Shown here piece by piece: positions 18,813-27,587 of a stretch of DNA of 64,000 bases; positions within the stretch are counted from its first letter, which is position 1, and every line of letters begins with the position of its first letter. The position numbers and the translations under genes were made by a program. Origin of the DNA: Hymenobacter negativus (GTDB lineage: Bacteria; Bacteroidota; Bacteroidia; Cytophagales; Hymenobacteraceae); the NCBI RefSeq assembly GCF_017571495.1, contig NZ_JAGETZ010000015.1, forward strand, positions 1 to 64,000, in the 5' to 3' direction. The notes under the pieces are model-generated. The model was not told the origin of the DNA and did no database searches. It saw only the letters and a program-made list of their open reading frames with translations.

Positions 18813-21800
18813 ATGCTTCCCTCCGCCATTTCTGCCTCCAACGACGACCTGCTGCAGGCCGTACTGGATGTTTCCCTCACTGGCATCATCGTCTTTCGGC
18901 CGCTGTACGACCCCGCCGAGCCGGCGGCTATCAACGACCTGGCGTACGTGCACCTCAACCCGGCCGCCCAGCGGATGCTCCAGCTGCCGGAGTGCCCCCT
19001 CGAGTCGTTTCTGACGCTGTACCCGAGCGCGGTCGAAACCGGCATCTTTGCTTTCTACCGCGCCTCTTTTCTGGCGGATGGGGCTGGCCAGTACGACGTC
19101 AATTACCAGGCCGACGGCCTCGACAACTACTTCCACCTGGCCAGCCGCCGGGCCGGCGACCTGCTGGTGGTAAGTTTTACCGACACGGCCGACCAGTCGC
19201 GCTCCGCCGTGGAGCTGGCTTTGCGCAAAAGCCAGGCCTGCGAGCAGCAAGCCCGTGCCGAAGCCGATGCCCAGCGCCAGCGCCTGCACGATGTGCTCAT
19301 GGCCCTGCCGGCCCTGACGGCCACCTACCACGGCCCCAACCACGTGTACGAATTGGTGAGCACAAACTACCAGCGGCTCTTTCCGGGACGGTCCTTGCCG
19401 GGCCAGTCCATTCGCGACTTTATGCCGGAGCTAGCCGGGCAGGGCGTGTTCGAACTCCTCGACCACGTGTACCAGACCGGCGAGCCTTATTACGGCCAGG
19501 AAGTGCCCACCCAGGTCGACTACGCCAGCAGCGGCCAGCTCGAGCAACGCTACCATAACATGTATCTTCAGGCTACGCGCGACGCCGCGGGGGCCATCGA
19601 CGGGCTGCTGAGCTTCGCCTATGATGTGACCGAGCAAGTGGAAGCCCGCCAACAGCTCCAGCAGCTGAACGCTGCATTGGAAGAGCGGGTGCTGGAGCGT
19701 ACCCACGAGGCCGAGGTGGCCCGCGCCGAAGCCGTGGAGCAGCGCAACCGCCTGGTGCGCCTCTTTGGGCAGGCTCCGGCCCAGATTAACCTCTTCTTCG
19801 GCCCTGACCACCTCTGGACCCTGGTGCATCCCCTCACCCAGGAACTGCTGCCCACCCGGACACTGCTCGGCTTGCCGCATCGCCAGGCCTTGCCCGAGTT
19901 ACCGGAGTCGGAGCACGAGATTTTTGACCACGTGTACCGCACCGGCGAGCCCGTGCACATTCAGGGAGCCCTCCGCCGCCTCGACCGCTACGGCAACGGG
20001 GAACTGCACGAGGAGTACTTCGACCTGACCCTCCAGCCCAAGCTCGATGCGGCCGGGCAGGTAGAGGGCGTGATGAGCTTTGCCATTAACGTGACCGAAC
20101 GGGTGCTGGCCCGGCAACGCGCTGAAGCCCTGCAGGCCGAGTTGCTGGCGGCGGCCCAGCGGCAGGCACAGGAGCGCGAGGCCCTGTTTCACATCCTGGC
20201 CGATACCCCCGCCGCGGTGGCCTTGCTGCGCGGACCGGAGCACCGGTTTGAGTACGTCAATGCCGCTTACCAACGGCTCTTTCCCGAGCGCCAACTCACC
20301 GGCCAGACCGTCGCTGAAGCCTTGCCCGAAACCCGAGAGGCGGGCTTTCTGGCCGAACTCGACCGCGTGTACCGCACCGGTGACACTTTCTTCGGCCAGG
20401 AGCTGCCCATGCGACTTCAGCCCGTGGACGGCCGCCCCGGGCAGCAGGTGTACTACACCTTTACCTACCAAGCCTACCAGAAGAACGACCAGATTGCGGG
20501 CATCTCCATCTTTGCCTTTGAGGTCACTGAGCAAGTGAAGGCCCGCCAACAGCGCGAAACTGAGCGGGAGCAGTTGTACGGACTGTTCATGGAAGCGCCG
20601 GCGCCCATCGTCATCCTCGATGGTCCTGATTTCGTGTTTCAACTGGTCAATCCGGCTTACCAGCGCATTTTCCCCAGCCGTGTGCTGCTCGGCCGGCCCG
20701 TGCTGGAAGCCCTGCCCGAAATTGCCGAAGCGCCTATCGCCCAACACCTGCGCCAGGTGTACGCCACCGGCCAAACATTTGTGGCCCAGGAGCTGCCCTT
20801 GCAACTGGCTCGCTACGACCAGGGCCCGCTGGAGGAGCTATCCTTCACCTTCACCTACCAGGCCCGGCGCAACGCCCAGGGGGTAGTCGACGGCGTGCTG
20901 GTTTTTGCTCACGAAGTCACCGACCAGGTGCGCGCCCGCCAAAAAATCGAGGAAAGCGAAGCCCGCTTCCGCATCATGGCCGACGCCGCCCCCAACCAAG
21001 TGTGGGCCGTCGGCCCGGACTCGACCATCCACTACGCCAACCAGGCCTTTCTGGATTTTGTCGGCATGGACCTGGAAAGGTATCAGCAGACTGGCTGGTT
21101 GCCCTACCTCCACCCGGAAGAGTTCGATACGGCGCAGCAGACGTTGGAAACGGCTATTCGCACCCGCACCCTGTACGTTTTGGAGCACCGCATGCGGCGC
21201 TACGACGGGCAGTACCGCTGGTTGCTATCCCAAGGCGCGCCCAGCTACTTTCCCAACGGCGAGCTGTACGGCTACGTGGGCTCGGCCATCGACATTACGG
21301 AGCTTAAAGAAACCAATGAACAACTGGTGCGCACGAACGTCGACCTCGACAGTTTCATTTACACCGCCAGCCACGACCTCAAAGCCCCTATCTCCAACAT
21401 CGAAGGCTTGCTTTATCTCTTGCAGGAAGGCCTTCCCCCTGAGGTGGCCGGGGAGGCGGAAGTTGACCAAATTCTGGCCCGCATGCTCGACGCGGTGGAG
21501 CGCTTCAAGCGCACCATCGACCACTTGACGGAGGTTTCCAAACTGCAAAAGGAGCACGCGCCCACCGCCACTGCGGTCAACTTAGCCGCTGTGGTCGAAG
21601 ATGTCCGACAGGACCTGCGGCCCCAGCTACAGGCTGCCGACGTGCAGCTCGTCATCGAGGTGTCGGCCCTACCACCCGTTCGGTTTGCCGAAAAGAACCT
21701 GCGCAGCATCGTCTACAACCTGCTCAGCAACGCCATCAAGTACCGGCATCCCGACCGCACGCCCCATGTCGATGTGCGGGCCCATGTGCGCCCGGGCCAC

Positions 21801-22058
21801 ACCGTACTCGAAGTGCACGACAATGGCCTCGGCCTGGAGGCCCAGCACCTGCCGCGCCTCTTCACCATGTTCCAGCGCTTTCACGACCACGTCGAGGGCA
21901 CGGGCATTGGGCTCTACATGGTCAAGCGCATGGTCGAGAATGCCGGGGGCCGCATTGAGGTGTACAGCCAGCTAGGGGCCGGCACCACCTTTTTCGTCTT
22001 TCTGCCCCACGCTGCTAGTCCCCACGGGCTCCTGTTACCTGCGTTCCTCCCTGCCTGA
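18813..22058 (+). CDS. Soluble multi-PAS sensor histidine kinase
   Basis: A protein of about 1081 residues with no signal peptide or membrane segment. Six PAS units run in tandem (about 10-125, 155-275, 310-430, 455-575, 585-705, 715-830). Units 2, 4 and 5 share the pattern YQRLFPxRxLxGQ and the closing VTEQVxARQQ, pointing to internal duplication. Then come a HisKA domain (FIYTASHDLKAPISNIEG, His854) and HATPase_c (VYNLLSNAIKYRHP, DNGLGL, GTGIGLYMVKRM). No receiver domain or adjacent regulator is present, so its partner is elsewhere. The ATG at 18813 is chosen because PAS-like sequence starts soon after; a TTG at 18765 is also in frame. Confidence 0.9.
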   Translation: MLPSAISASNDDLLQAVLDVSLTGIIVFRPLYDPAEPAAINDLAYVHLNPAAQRMLQLPECPLESFLTLYPSAVETGIFAFYRASFLADGAGQYDVNYQADGLDNYFHLASRRAGDLLVVSFTDTADQSRSAVELALRKSQACEQQARAEADAQRQRLHDVLMALPALTATYHGPNHVYELVSTNYQRLFPGRSLPGQSIRDFMPELAGQGVFELLDHVYQTGEPYYGQEVPTQVDYASSGQLEQRYHNMYLQATRDAAGAIDGLLSFAYDVTEQVEARQQLQQLNAALEERVLERTHEAEVARAEAVEQRNRLVRLFGQAPAQINLFFGPDHLWTLVHPLTQELLPTRTLLGLPHRQALPELPESEHEIFDHVYRTGEPVHIQGALRRLDRYGNGELHEEYFDLTLQPKLDAAGQVEGVMSFAINVTERVLARQRAEALQAELLAAAQRQAQEREALFHILADTPAAVALLRGPEHRFEYVNAAYQRLFPERQLTGQTVAEALPETREAGFLAELDRVYRTGDTFFGQELPMRLQPVDGRPGQQVYYTFTYQAYQKNDQIAGISIFAFEVTEQVKARQQRETEREQLYGLFMEAPAPIVILDGPDFVFQLVNPAYQRIFPSRVLLGRPVLEALPEIAEAPIAQHLRQVYATGQTFVAQELPLQLARYDQGPLEELSFTFTYQARRNAQGVVDGVLVFAHEVTDQVRARQKIEESEARFRIMADAAPNQVWAVGPDSTIHYANQAFLDFVGMDLERYQQTGWLPYLHPEEFDTAQQTLETAIRTRTLYVLEHRMRRYDGQYRWLLSQGAPSYFPNGELYGYVGSAIDITELKETNEQLVRTNVDLDSFIYTASHDLKAPISNIEGLLYLLQEGLPPEVAGEAEVDQILARMLDAVERFKRTIDHLTEVSKLQKEHAPTATAVNLAAVVEDVRQDLRPQLQAADVQLVIEVSALPPVRFAEKNLRSIVYNLLSNAIKYRHPDRTPHVDVRAHVRPGHTVLEVHDNGLGLEAQHLPRLFTMFQRFHDHVEGTGIGLYMVKRMVENAGGRIEVYSQLGAGTTFFVFLPHAASPHGLLLPAFLPA

Positions 22059-22610
22059 CCTTTTGGTCGTTTTCTATTCCGAAAGGGAAAGCAAGCCCGG
22101 GTACGAACTGATTCTCAAAACTGGGAGCTACTGGATTAAAGCTGGGAAAGCGGGCTTATTATAAGAGTAAGTCCTGCTGCTTGGTGGTCGAATTGGCATT
22201 GGTCAAAAGGTGGTGCTGAAGTCGCACCTGCTTGTGCACATCAATATGCTTGTGTACGTCAGGACTCCAACTGCTGCAAAGTGAGCCGTTCAACAAAGTG
22301 AGACCCGTTGTGTCGTGCAACCTTTGCTGGAAACGTAACCTGCTTAATCATGTGGACTGCGCAGCAGATGCCGAACCTACCCCCATGGACAAAACTACGC
22401 TTTGGCGCAGACAGCTCATCTTGACTTTTGTCAAGCATGTACACCTGCTTATACGACCATACTTTTTCAAGGCAGTCCGGGCTAATACTGGGTAAAAAGA
22501 TAGAACAACAGAGCGGGCGTTGCCGGACAAAAGCCCGATGTTACAGGCAAACCCGCCCGGTTGGTCTACTGCTCCGGCGGCGGGGTCGGCCAGGGCCTTT
22601 CTTTGCCGGT
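22059..22610. promoter_or_regulatory. Upstream region of ABC exporter operon
   Basis: No gene is supported. The stretch holds a direct repeat GCTTGTGCAC / GCTTGTGTAC (22230 and 22248, 18 bp apart) and a small palindrome TTGACTTTTGTCAA (22421-22434). These are candidate binding sites for the LytTR regulator encoded in the operon, whose family usually binds paired direct repeats. This is inference. Confidence 0.3.
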
Positions 22611-23525
22611 ATGCAAGCCCCCTATGTACTGGAAACCCAGCAGCTCAGCTACCGTTTCGGTGATGGCACGGCCATTCTGCAAGACCTTGACCTGCGGGTG
22701 CCGGCCGGTTCCATCTACGGCTTCCTGGGACCGAACGGGGCCGGCAAAACCACGACCCTGCGGCTGGTGCTCGGGCTGCTGCGGGTGCAGCAGGGGCAGG
22801 TACAGTTGTTTGGGCAGCCCTTCGCGCCGCACCGGCTGGCGGCACTGCGCCGCATTGGGGCCCTGATTGAAGCCCCCTCGCTCTACGGGCACCTCACGGC
22901 AATTGAAAACCTGCAGGTGCTGCAAATGGTCTACCAGTGCCCGGCGGCGCGCATTGGGCAGGTGCTGAGCACGGTGGGGCTGGCTGGCACCGGCACTAAG
23001 CCGGCCGGTCGGTTTTCGCTGGGCATGAAGCAACGGCTGGGAATTGCCATGGCCCTGCTGCACCAGCCCGAGCTGCTGATTCTGGACGAGCCCACCAACG
23101 GCCTGGACCCCAACGGCATGCTCGAAATGCGGGAGCTGCTGCGTACCCTCAACCAGCAGCACGGCACCACCATCCTCATTTCTAGTCACCTGCTGGCCGA
23201 GCTGGAGAAGATGGTGAGCCACGTGGGCGTCATCCACCGGGGCCGCCTCTTGTTTCAGGGTACGCTGGCCGAATTGCAGCAGCAGCGGCCCGGCAACGCC
23301 CGGCTGTGGCTGACCACGAGCGACGCAGCGAAAACCATGTCCCTATTGCAGGCTCGAGGCCTCGATGCGCAGCGCCACGAGGCGGCCTGTAGCGTGCCGC
23401 TGCTGGCGCCGGCCGCCGTGGCCGACCTGGTCCGTACGCTGGTGCGCGAGCAGGTCGACGTCTACGAAATCCGGCCCAGCCAGCCCGACCTGGAGGCTAT
23501 TTTCATGGACATGGTCACGGCTTAA
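22611..23525 (+). CDS. ABC transporter ATP-binding protein
   Basis: A 304-residue ATPase subunit. Walker A is GPNGAGKTTTL (about 40-50), the signature is FSLGMKQRLGIA, and Walker B is LLILDEPTNGLDPNG with a following switch His in ISSHLLAELEKM. It is of the CcmA/bacitracin-BcrA type that works with a separate membrane subunit. The start at 22611 is preferred because upstream in-frame sequence is arginine-rich non-coding DNA. The permease gene begins 10 bp later. Confidence 0.93.
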   Translation: MQAPYVLETQQLSYRFGDGTAILQDLDLRVPAGSIYGFLGPNGAGKTTTLRLVLGLLRVQQGQVQLFGQPFAPHRLAALRRIGALIEAPSLYGHLTAIENLQVLQMVYQCPAARIGQVLSTVGLAGTGTKPAGRFSLGMKQRLGIAMALLHQPELLILDEPTNGLDPNGMLEMRELLRTLNQQHGTTILISSHLLAELEKMVSHVGVIHRGRLLFQGTLAELQQQRPGNARLWLTTSDAAKTMSLLQARGLDAQRHEAACSVPLLAPAAVADLVRTLVREQVDVYEIRPSQPDLEAIFMDMVTA

Positions 23526-23535
23526 GTCAAGTAGC

Positions 23536-24306
23536 ATGAATGCTTTTATTCGAAGTTTTGCCAGCGAGTGGCTGAAACGGAAACGCAGCCTGGCCGCGTG
23601 GCTGGTGGTGTGCGGGGCCTTTTTCACCCCGGCCATCATCTTCACCGCCAAGCTCATTCGGCACGGCCACCTGGCGGCTGAAAGTGCCCAGCCTACCTAC
23701 TGGCAACACCTCTGGAAAAGCGCCTGGGAGTCGATGGCCATTTTCCTGCTGCCGCTGGGCGTGATACTGGCCACCAGCCTCATCACCCAGCTGGAATACA
23801 AGAACAACAGTTGGAAGCTGCTGCACACCACGCCCCAACGCTACAGCGTCATTTTCGGGGCCAAGCTGGCGGTTGTCCTCGTCATGATGGGGCAGTTTCT
23901 GCTGCTTTTCAACGTGGGCATTTACCTGGCGGGGGTGCTGCCTGGCCTGCTGCTCGGGGTGCCTTATCCAGCCGCCCCCATTCCGTACGCCGCCTTTCTG
24001 TCCGACGATGGGCGCTACTTGGTGGCCTGCCTGCCCATTGTGGCGCTGCAATACCTGATTAGTCTGCGGTTTCGCAACTTCCTGGTGCCGGTGGGCGGCG
24101 GGCTAGCCCTCTGGATACTGTCGGTGGCGGTGCTCAGCTGGCAGTATGGCTACCTGATTCCGTACACCTACTGTAGCTTCACCTTTCTGCAGGGCCAGCC
24201 CCGGTTTGCGCAGCCGGTCGCGCTGCTACCTTGGGCGGTGGGGTACTTTCTGCTCTTCACGGGTGCGGCCTACGGGCTGTATGTGCAGCAACGCGAAAAA
24301 GGCTGA
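23536..24306 (+). CDS. ABC transporter permease (ABC-2 type)
   Basis: A 256-residue membrane protein with about six hydrophobic segments (SLAAWLVVCGAFFTPAIIF, LVACLPIVALQYLISL, LLPWAVGYFLLFTGAAYGLY). The layout resembles lantibiotic/bacitracin-type immunity permeases (MutE/BcrB-like). It follows the ATPase and its stop overlaps the start of the kinase gene by one base (TGATG), so all four genes are translated as one unit. The transported compound is unknown; antimicrobial peptide export is a reasonable guess from the family. Confidence 0.88.
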   Translation: MNAFIRSFASEWLKRKRSLAAWLVVCGAFFTPAIIFTAKLIRHGHLAAESAQPTYWQHLWKSAWESMAIFLLPLGVILATSLITQLEYKNNSWKLLHTTPQRYSVIFGAKLAVVLVMMGQFLLLFNVGIYLAGVLPGLLLGVPYPAAPIPYAAFLSDDGRYLVACLPIVALQYLISLRFRNFLVPVGGGLALWILSVAVLSWQYGYLIPYTYCSFTFLQGQPRFAQPVALLPWAVGYFLLFTGAAYGLYVQQREKG

Positions 24307-25364
24307 TGAGACGATTCGTAATCTGGACGGTACACGTGGGCTACTGGGCGCTGCTGGGGCTCGGGCTGCTCACGCTCTACTTCTTCGCGGTGTACGTGCC
24401 GGCGCACGCCCGGCCGGTGGCGGCGCCCATTGGCAGCCTGTGGGCCTGGCTGCGGCTGATGGCGGGATTTGCTGTGCTGCCGGGGCTGCTGTCGTTTTAC
24501 GTTTCGTATTCGGTGCTTTTTACTTGGTTTCTTAGCCGGCGGCAGTTTGGCCGGTTTTTGCTGGCGGGCGGGCTGACGGCGCTGCTGGCGGCCGGGGCAG
24601 GGGCGGGGCTCGCCTCGCTGCCAGCATTTTTTGGCCCGGCCTACCTGTTTGGCGATGGGTACGCGTCGGCCCTGGGAATCCTGCTGCTGATGACCCTGCT
24701 GGCCTGGCTGCACGGCCTTGGCGGGGCCCTTATTCGGGGTGGGTTGACCTGGTATCAGGACATCCGGCTGAAAGAAGCCCTGCACCGCCAGAACCTGGAA
24801 ACTGAGCTGGCGCTGGTCAAGGCCCAAATCGACCCGCACTTCCTGTTCAATACCCTGAACAACATCGACGTGCTCATTACCAAGGACGCGGCCACGGCTT
24901 CTACCTACCTCAACAAGCTTTCCGGCATCCTGCGCGTGCTGCTCTACGAAACCCGGAAGGAGCGCATCAGCCTCGACCGGGAAATCACCTACCTGCAGCA
25001 GTACGTCGACCTGCAGAAAATCCGCACGGCCAACGCGGGCTACGTGCAGATGCAGGTGAAAGGGCCGGCGGCCGGGCAGGAAATTGCGCCCATGCTGCTG
25101 CTGCCATTCATCGAAAACGCCTTCAAGCATACCGACGGCCACAAGGCCAGCAGCCAGATTCGGGTTTGCCTCCAGCTAAGCCCCGGCAAGCTGCGGTTTA
25201 CCTGTACCAACAACGTGGTGCCGACCCCGACTACCGAAACCGCCGGCGGCTTGGGCAATAACTTGCTGCGCAAGCGGCTGGCGCTGCTCTACCCGGCCGC
25301 CCACCAGCTGCACATCCGCCACGATGCGGACTGCTACCGGGTTGAACTCGAACTGAGCCTATGA
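24306..25364 (+). CDS. LytS-type membrane sensor histidine kinase
   Basis: A 352-residue kinase with four membrane segments in the first ~145 residues (WALLGLGLLTLYFFAVYV, SYSVLFTWFLS). The His_kinase domain carries KAQIDPHFLFNTLNNID with the acceptor His, and HATPase_c is seen in LLLPFIENAFKHTDG and GGLGNNLLRKRLALL. It overlaps the permease before it by one base and the regulator after it by four (ATGA). This tight coupling suggests that it senses the transporter state or its substrate. Confidence 0.92.
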   Translation: MRRFVIWTVHVGYWALLGLGLLTLYFFAVYVPAHARPVAAPIGSLWAWLRLMAGFAVLPGLLSFYVSYSVLFTWFLSRRQFGRFLLAGGLTALLAAGAGAGLASLPAFFGPAYLFGDGYASALGILLLMTLLAWLHGLGGALIRGGLTWYQDIRLKEALHRQNLETELALVKAQIDPHFLFNTLNNIDVLITKDAATASTYLNKLSGILRVLLYETRKERISLDREITYLQQYVDLQKIRTANAGYVQMQVKGPAAGQEIAPMLLLPFIENAFKHTDGHKASSQIRVCLQLSPGKLRFTCTNNVVPTPTTETAGGLGNNLLRKRLALLYPAAHQLHIRHDADCYRVELELSL

Positions 25365-26035
25365 AGTGCGTCATTATCGAAGATGAGCCGCTGGCCGCCG
25401 AGCGGGTGCGGGAGTTTGCCGGCCGGCTGCCCGACCTGACCATAGCTGCCACATTCGACAACGCCGTGCCAGCCCTCCGTTACCTGCTGGCTACCCCGGT
25501 GGACCTCCTTTTTCTCGACCTGCACCTCGGCGAGCTGTCGGGCATTCAGCTGCTGGAGTTGCTACGTCCCGATTGCGCCGTCATCATCCTCACAGCCTAC
25601 GAGCAGCATGCCCTCAAAGGCCACGAGCTGAATGTGACGGACTACCTGCTCAAACCCTTCACCTTCGAGCGGTTCGCGCAGGCCGTGGAGCGGGCCCGCC
25701 GGCAGCGGCTGCCACCGCCAGAGCCGTCGTTTTTGTTCATCAAAACCCAGTACCGGCTGGAGCGGGTGCTGTTCGAGGAGTTGCTGTACATCGAAGGCGC
25801 GCGGGACTACCGCCGGCTGCACACCACCGTCGGCGCGCTCAAAACCCTCGAAACCTTCGGAGAACTGGAAAAGAAGCTGCCGGTCGCGCAGTTCGTCAGG
25901 GTGCATAAGTCCTACCTCGTGGCCTTGGCCAAAATCGAGTCGCTGGAGCGGGACGTGTTGCGCCTTGCAGGCCGCCGGATACCCGTGTCGGAGACATACA
26001 AAAAGCAATTAATCAGCAGAATGAACATGCGGTAA
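25361..26035 (+). CDS. LytTR-family response regulator
   Basis: A 224-residue regulator. The receiver has IIEDEPLAAERV and the phospho-acceptor Asp in LLFLDLHLGELSG, with TDYLLKPF. The LytTR domain follows (LLYIEGARDYRRLHT, FVRVHKSYLVALAKI). It is the partner of the overlapping kinase and probably activates this ABC operon and perhaps the S41 peptidase gene 50 bp downstream. Confidence 0.93.
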   Translation: MKCVIIEDEPLAAERVREFAGRLPDLTIAATFDNAVPALRYLLATPVDLLFLDLHLGELSGIQLLELLRPDCAVIILTAYEQHALKGHELNVTDYLLKPFTFERFAQAVERARRQRLPPPEPSFLFIKTQYRLERVLFEELLYIEGARDYRRLHTTVGALKTLETFGELEKKLPVAQFVRVHKSYLVALAKIESLERDVLRLAGRRIPVSETYKKQLISRMNMR

Positions 26036-26085
26036 ATGGTAAAGCAAGGTATTCATCGTCTCAAAAAGAAACCTACAACACTAGC

Positions 26086-27210
26086 ATGAAAAAAGCCTTC
26101 CTTCTCGCCCTCCTGTTGTGCCTAATGCGGCCAGCGGCCCGCGCGCAAAACCCCGTTTCCTATCCTGCGGACACGCTTATCTCCAAGCCGGAGCTCAACT
26201 TCGAAGTGCTGTGGCATACGTTTGAAGACAACTACGCCTTTTTCCAGCTGCGCGGCATCGACTGGCATCAAACATACCGGCGCTACCGGCCCCGGGTCAG
26301 CGCCCGCACCTCGCCCGATTCGTTGTATGCCGTGTTTTCGGCCATGCTGGCCCCGTTTCAGGACAACCACATCAACGTGATTATGCCTGGCGTGAAGCAG
26401 TTCAAGTCGGTGAAGCCCTCGCAGTTTGCACAGGAGTTTCCGACCGACAGCCTGCGCGACCGGTTTTGGGCGCTGGTTGACCAGACTCTGGCCCGTCAGG
26501 GTTTCGGACCGATGCAGACGCTGGGGCCCGAGTTCCGCGGCCAGCCGCTGTTTCGCTACACCGTATCGCCGAAAGTGGCGTACCTGCGCTTCAACCGCTG
26601 TTTTGTGGACCCGGATGCCGACAACAAGGTGGATGCCGTGGCATTGGGCAAGCTGCTGGATACCCTGTTTCCAAAGCTGAATAAGGCACAGAGCCTGCTC
26701 ATCGATGTGCGCGACAACATCGGCGGCAACGACGAGTTCGGCTTTGAGCTAGCCGGCCGCTTCACGGGCCAGAAAGTGAAAGCCATGTACAAGCAGACCC
26801 GCAAGCGCGGCGGTGGCTACGAGGAACTGGAAGCGCCTGAAACCTGGTACATCGAGCCGCGCGGCCCGGTCCCCTACGCCGGACCGGTCGTGCTGCTAAC
26901 CAACGACAAAACCGTCAGCGCCGGCGACGTATTTGCTCTGATTATGAAAGAACTGCCGCGTACGCAGCTCATCGGCGAGAACACGCGCGGTATCTATTCG
27001 GATATGTACGGCTTCACGCTGCCCAACAAGTGGCTGATTTCGCTCTCCAACCAGCGCTATTACAATGCCCAAAAGGTTTGCTACGAGGGCACCGGCACCC
27101 CGGTCGACGTGACCGTAAAAAACACCCGCCAGGATTTGACGCGCGGTGCAGACCCCGTGGTGACGCGGGCCTTGGCCGAGTTGAAGAAACGGCCTGCGAC
27201 TCGGTACTAA
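26086..27210 (+). CDS. Secreted S41-family peptidase
   Basis: A 374-residue exported peptidase (signal AFLLALLLCLMRPAARAQ). The tail-specific protease core is seen in SLLIDVRDNIGGND and LTNDKTVSAGDVFALIM, giving a likely nucleophile Ser278; a Lys would be expected about 25 residues later, though here the next are Lys288 and a region around ENTRG. It lacks an obvious PDZ domain. As the last gene after the exporter and its two-component system, it may process or degrade the peptide that triggers them. Confidence 0.85.
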   Translation: MKKAFLLALLLCLMRPAARAQNPVSYPADTLISKPELNFEVLWHTFEDNYAFFQLRGIDWHQTYRRYRPRVSARTSPDSLYAVFSAMLAPFQDNHINVIMPGVKQFKSVKPSQFAQEFPTDSLRDRFWALVDQTLARQGFGPMQTLGPEFRGQPLFRYTVSPKVAYLRFNRCFVDPDADNKVDAVALGKLLDTLFPKLNKAQSLLIDVRDNIGGNDEFGFELAGRFTGQKVKAMYKQTRKRGGGYEELEAPETWYIEPRGPVPYAGPVVLLTNDKTVSAGDVFALIMKELPRTQLIGENTRGIYSDMYGFTLPNKWLISLSNQRYYNAQKVCYEGTGTPVDVTVKNTRQDLTRGADPVVTRALAELKKRPATRY

Positions 27211-27587
27211 GCTAGGTATTGCTTGCTCAACACACTTTTAATAAGCAGTTTCCTTATTTGGTCGTGACTGCTGGCGCTGCATTCCACTGTACACGGGCAG
27301 CCGCAGCCGCTAGGTCGTTCAATCAGCACGGGCATAGTGGAAACATGGCTTATGCTCGTCAAATGCGCTTTTAGAGCCAATGTTCCAGACAGTATTTAAT
27401 GGAATTAAAATTATGATTATCAAATTAATGTGAATGGATTAATTGGTTGGGCTTGAAAAATAAAATTATTTTTCTGGTTGGCGTTGGGGTAAGCAGGGAG
27501 TGGGGGGCTTTACAACAAGCGGCCTTCGATAAGCGCCATTTGTAACGCCAAGGCAGGCCATTCGGGTCTGCCCATTTCCTACCCAAC
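27211..27587 (+). promoter_or_regulatory. AT-rich regulatory region before pectin genes
   Basis: No gene is seen. Two inverted repeats stand out in DNA much richer in A/T than its surroundings: AATTAAT-N8-ATTAATT (27423-27444) and AAAAATAA-AA-TTATTTTT (27456-27473). They are candidate operator and promoter elements for the pectate lyase gene. Confidence 0.4.
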
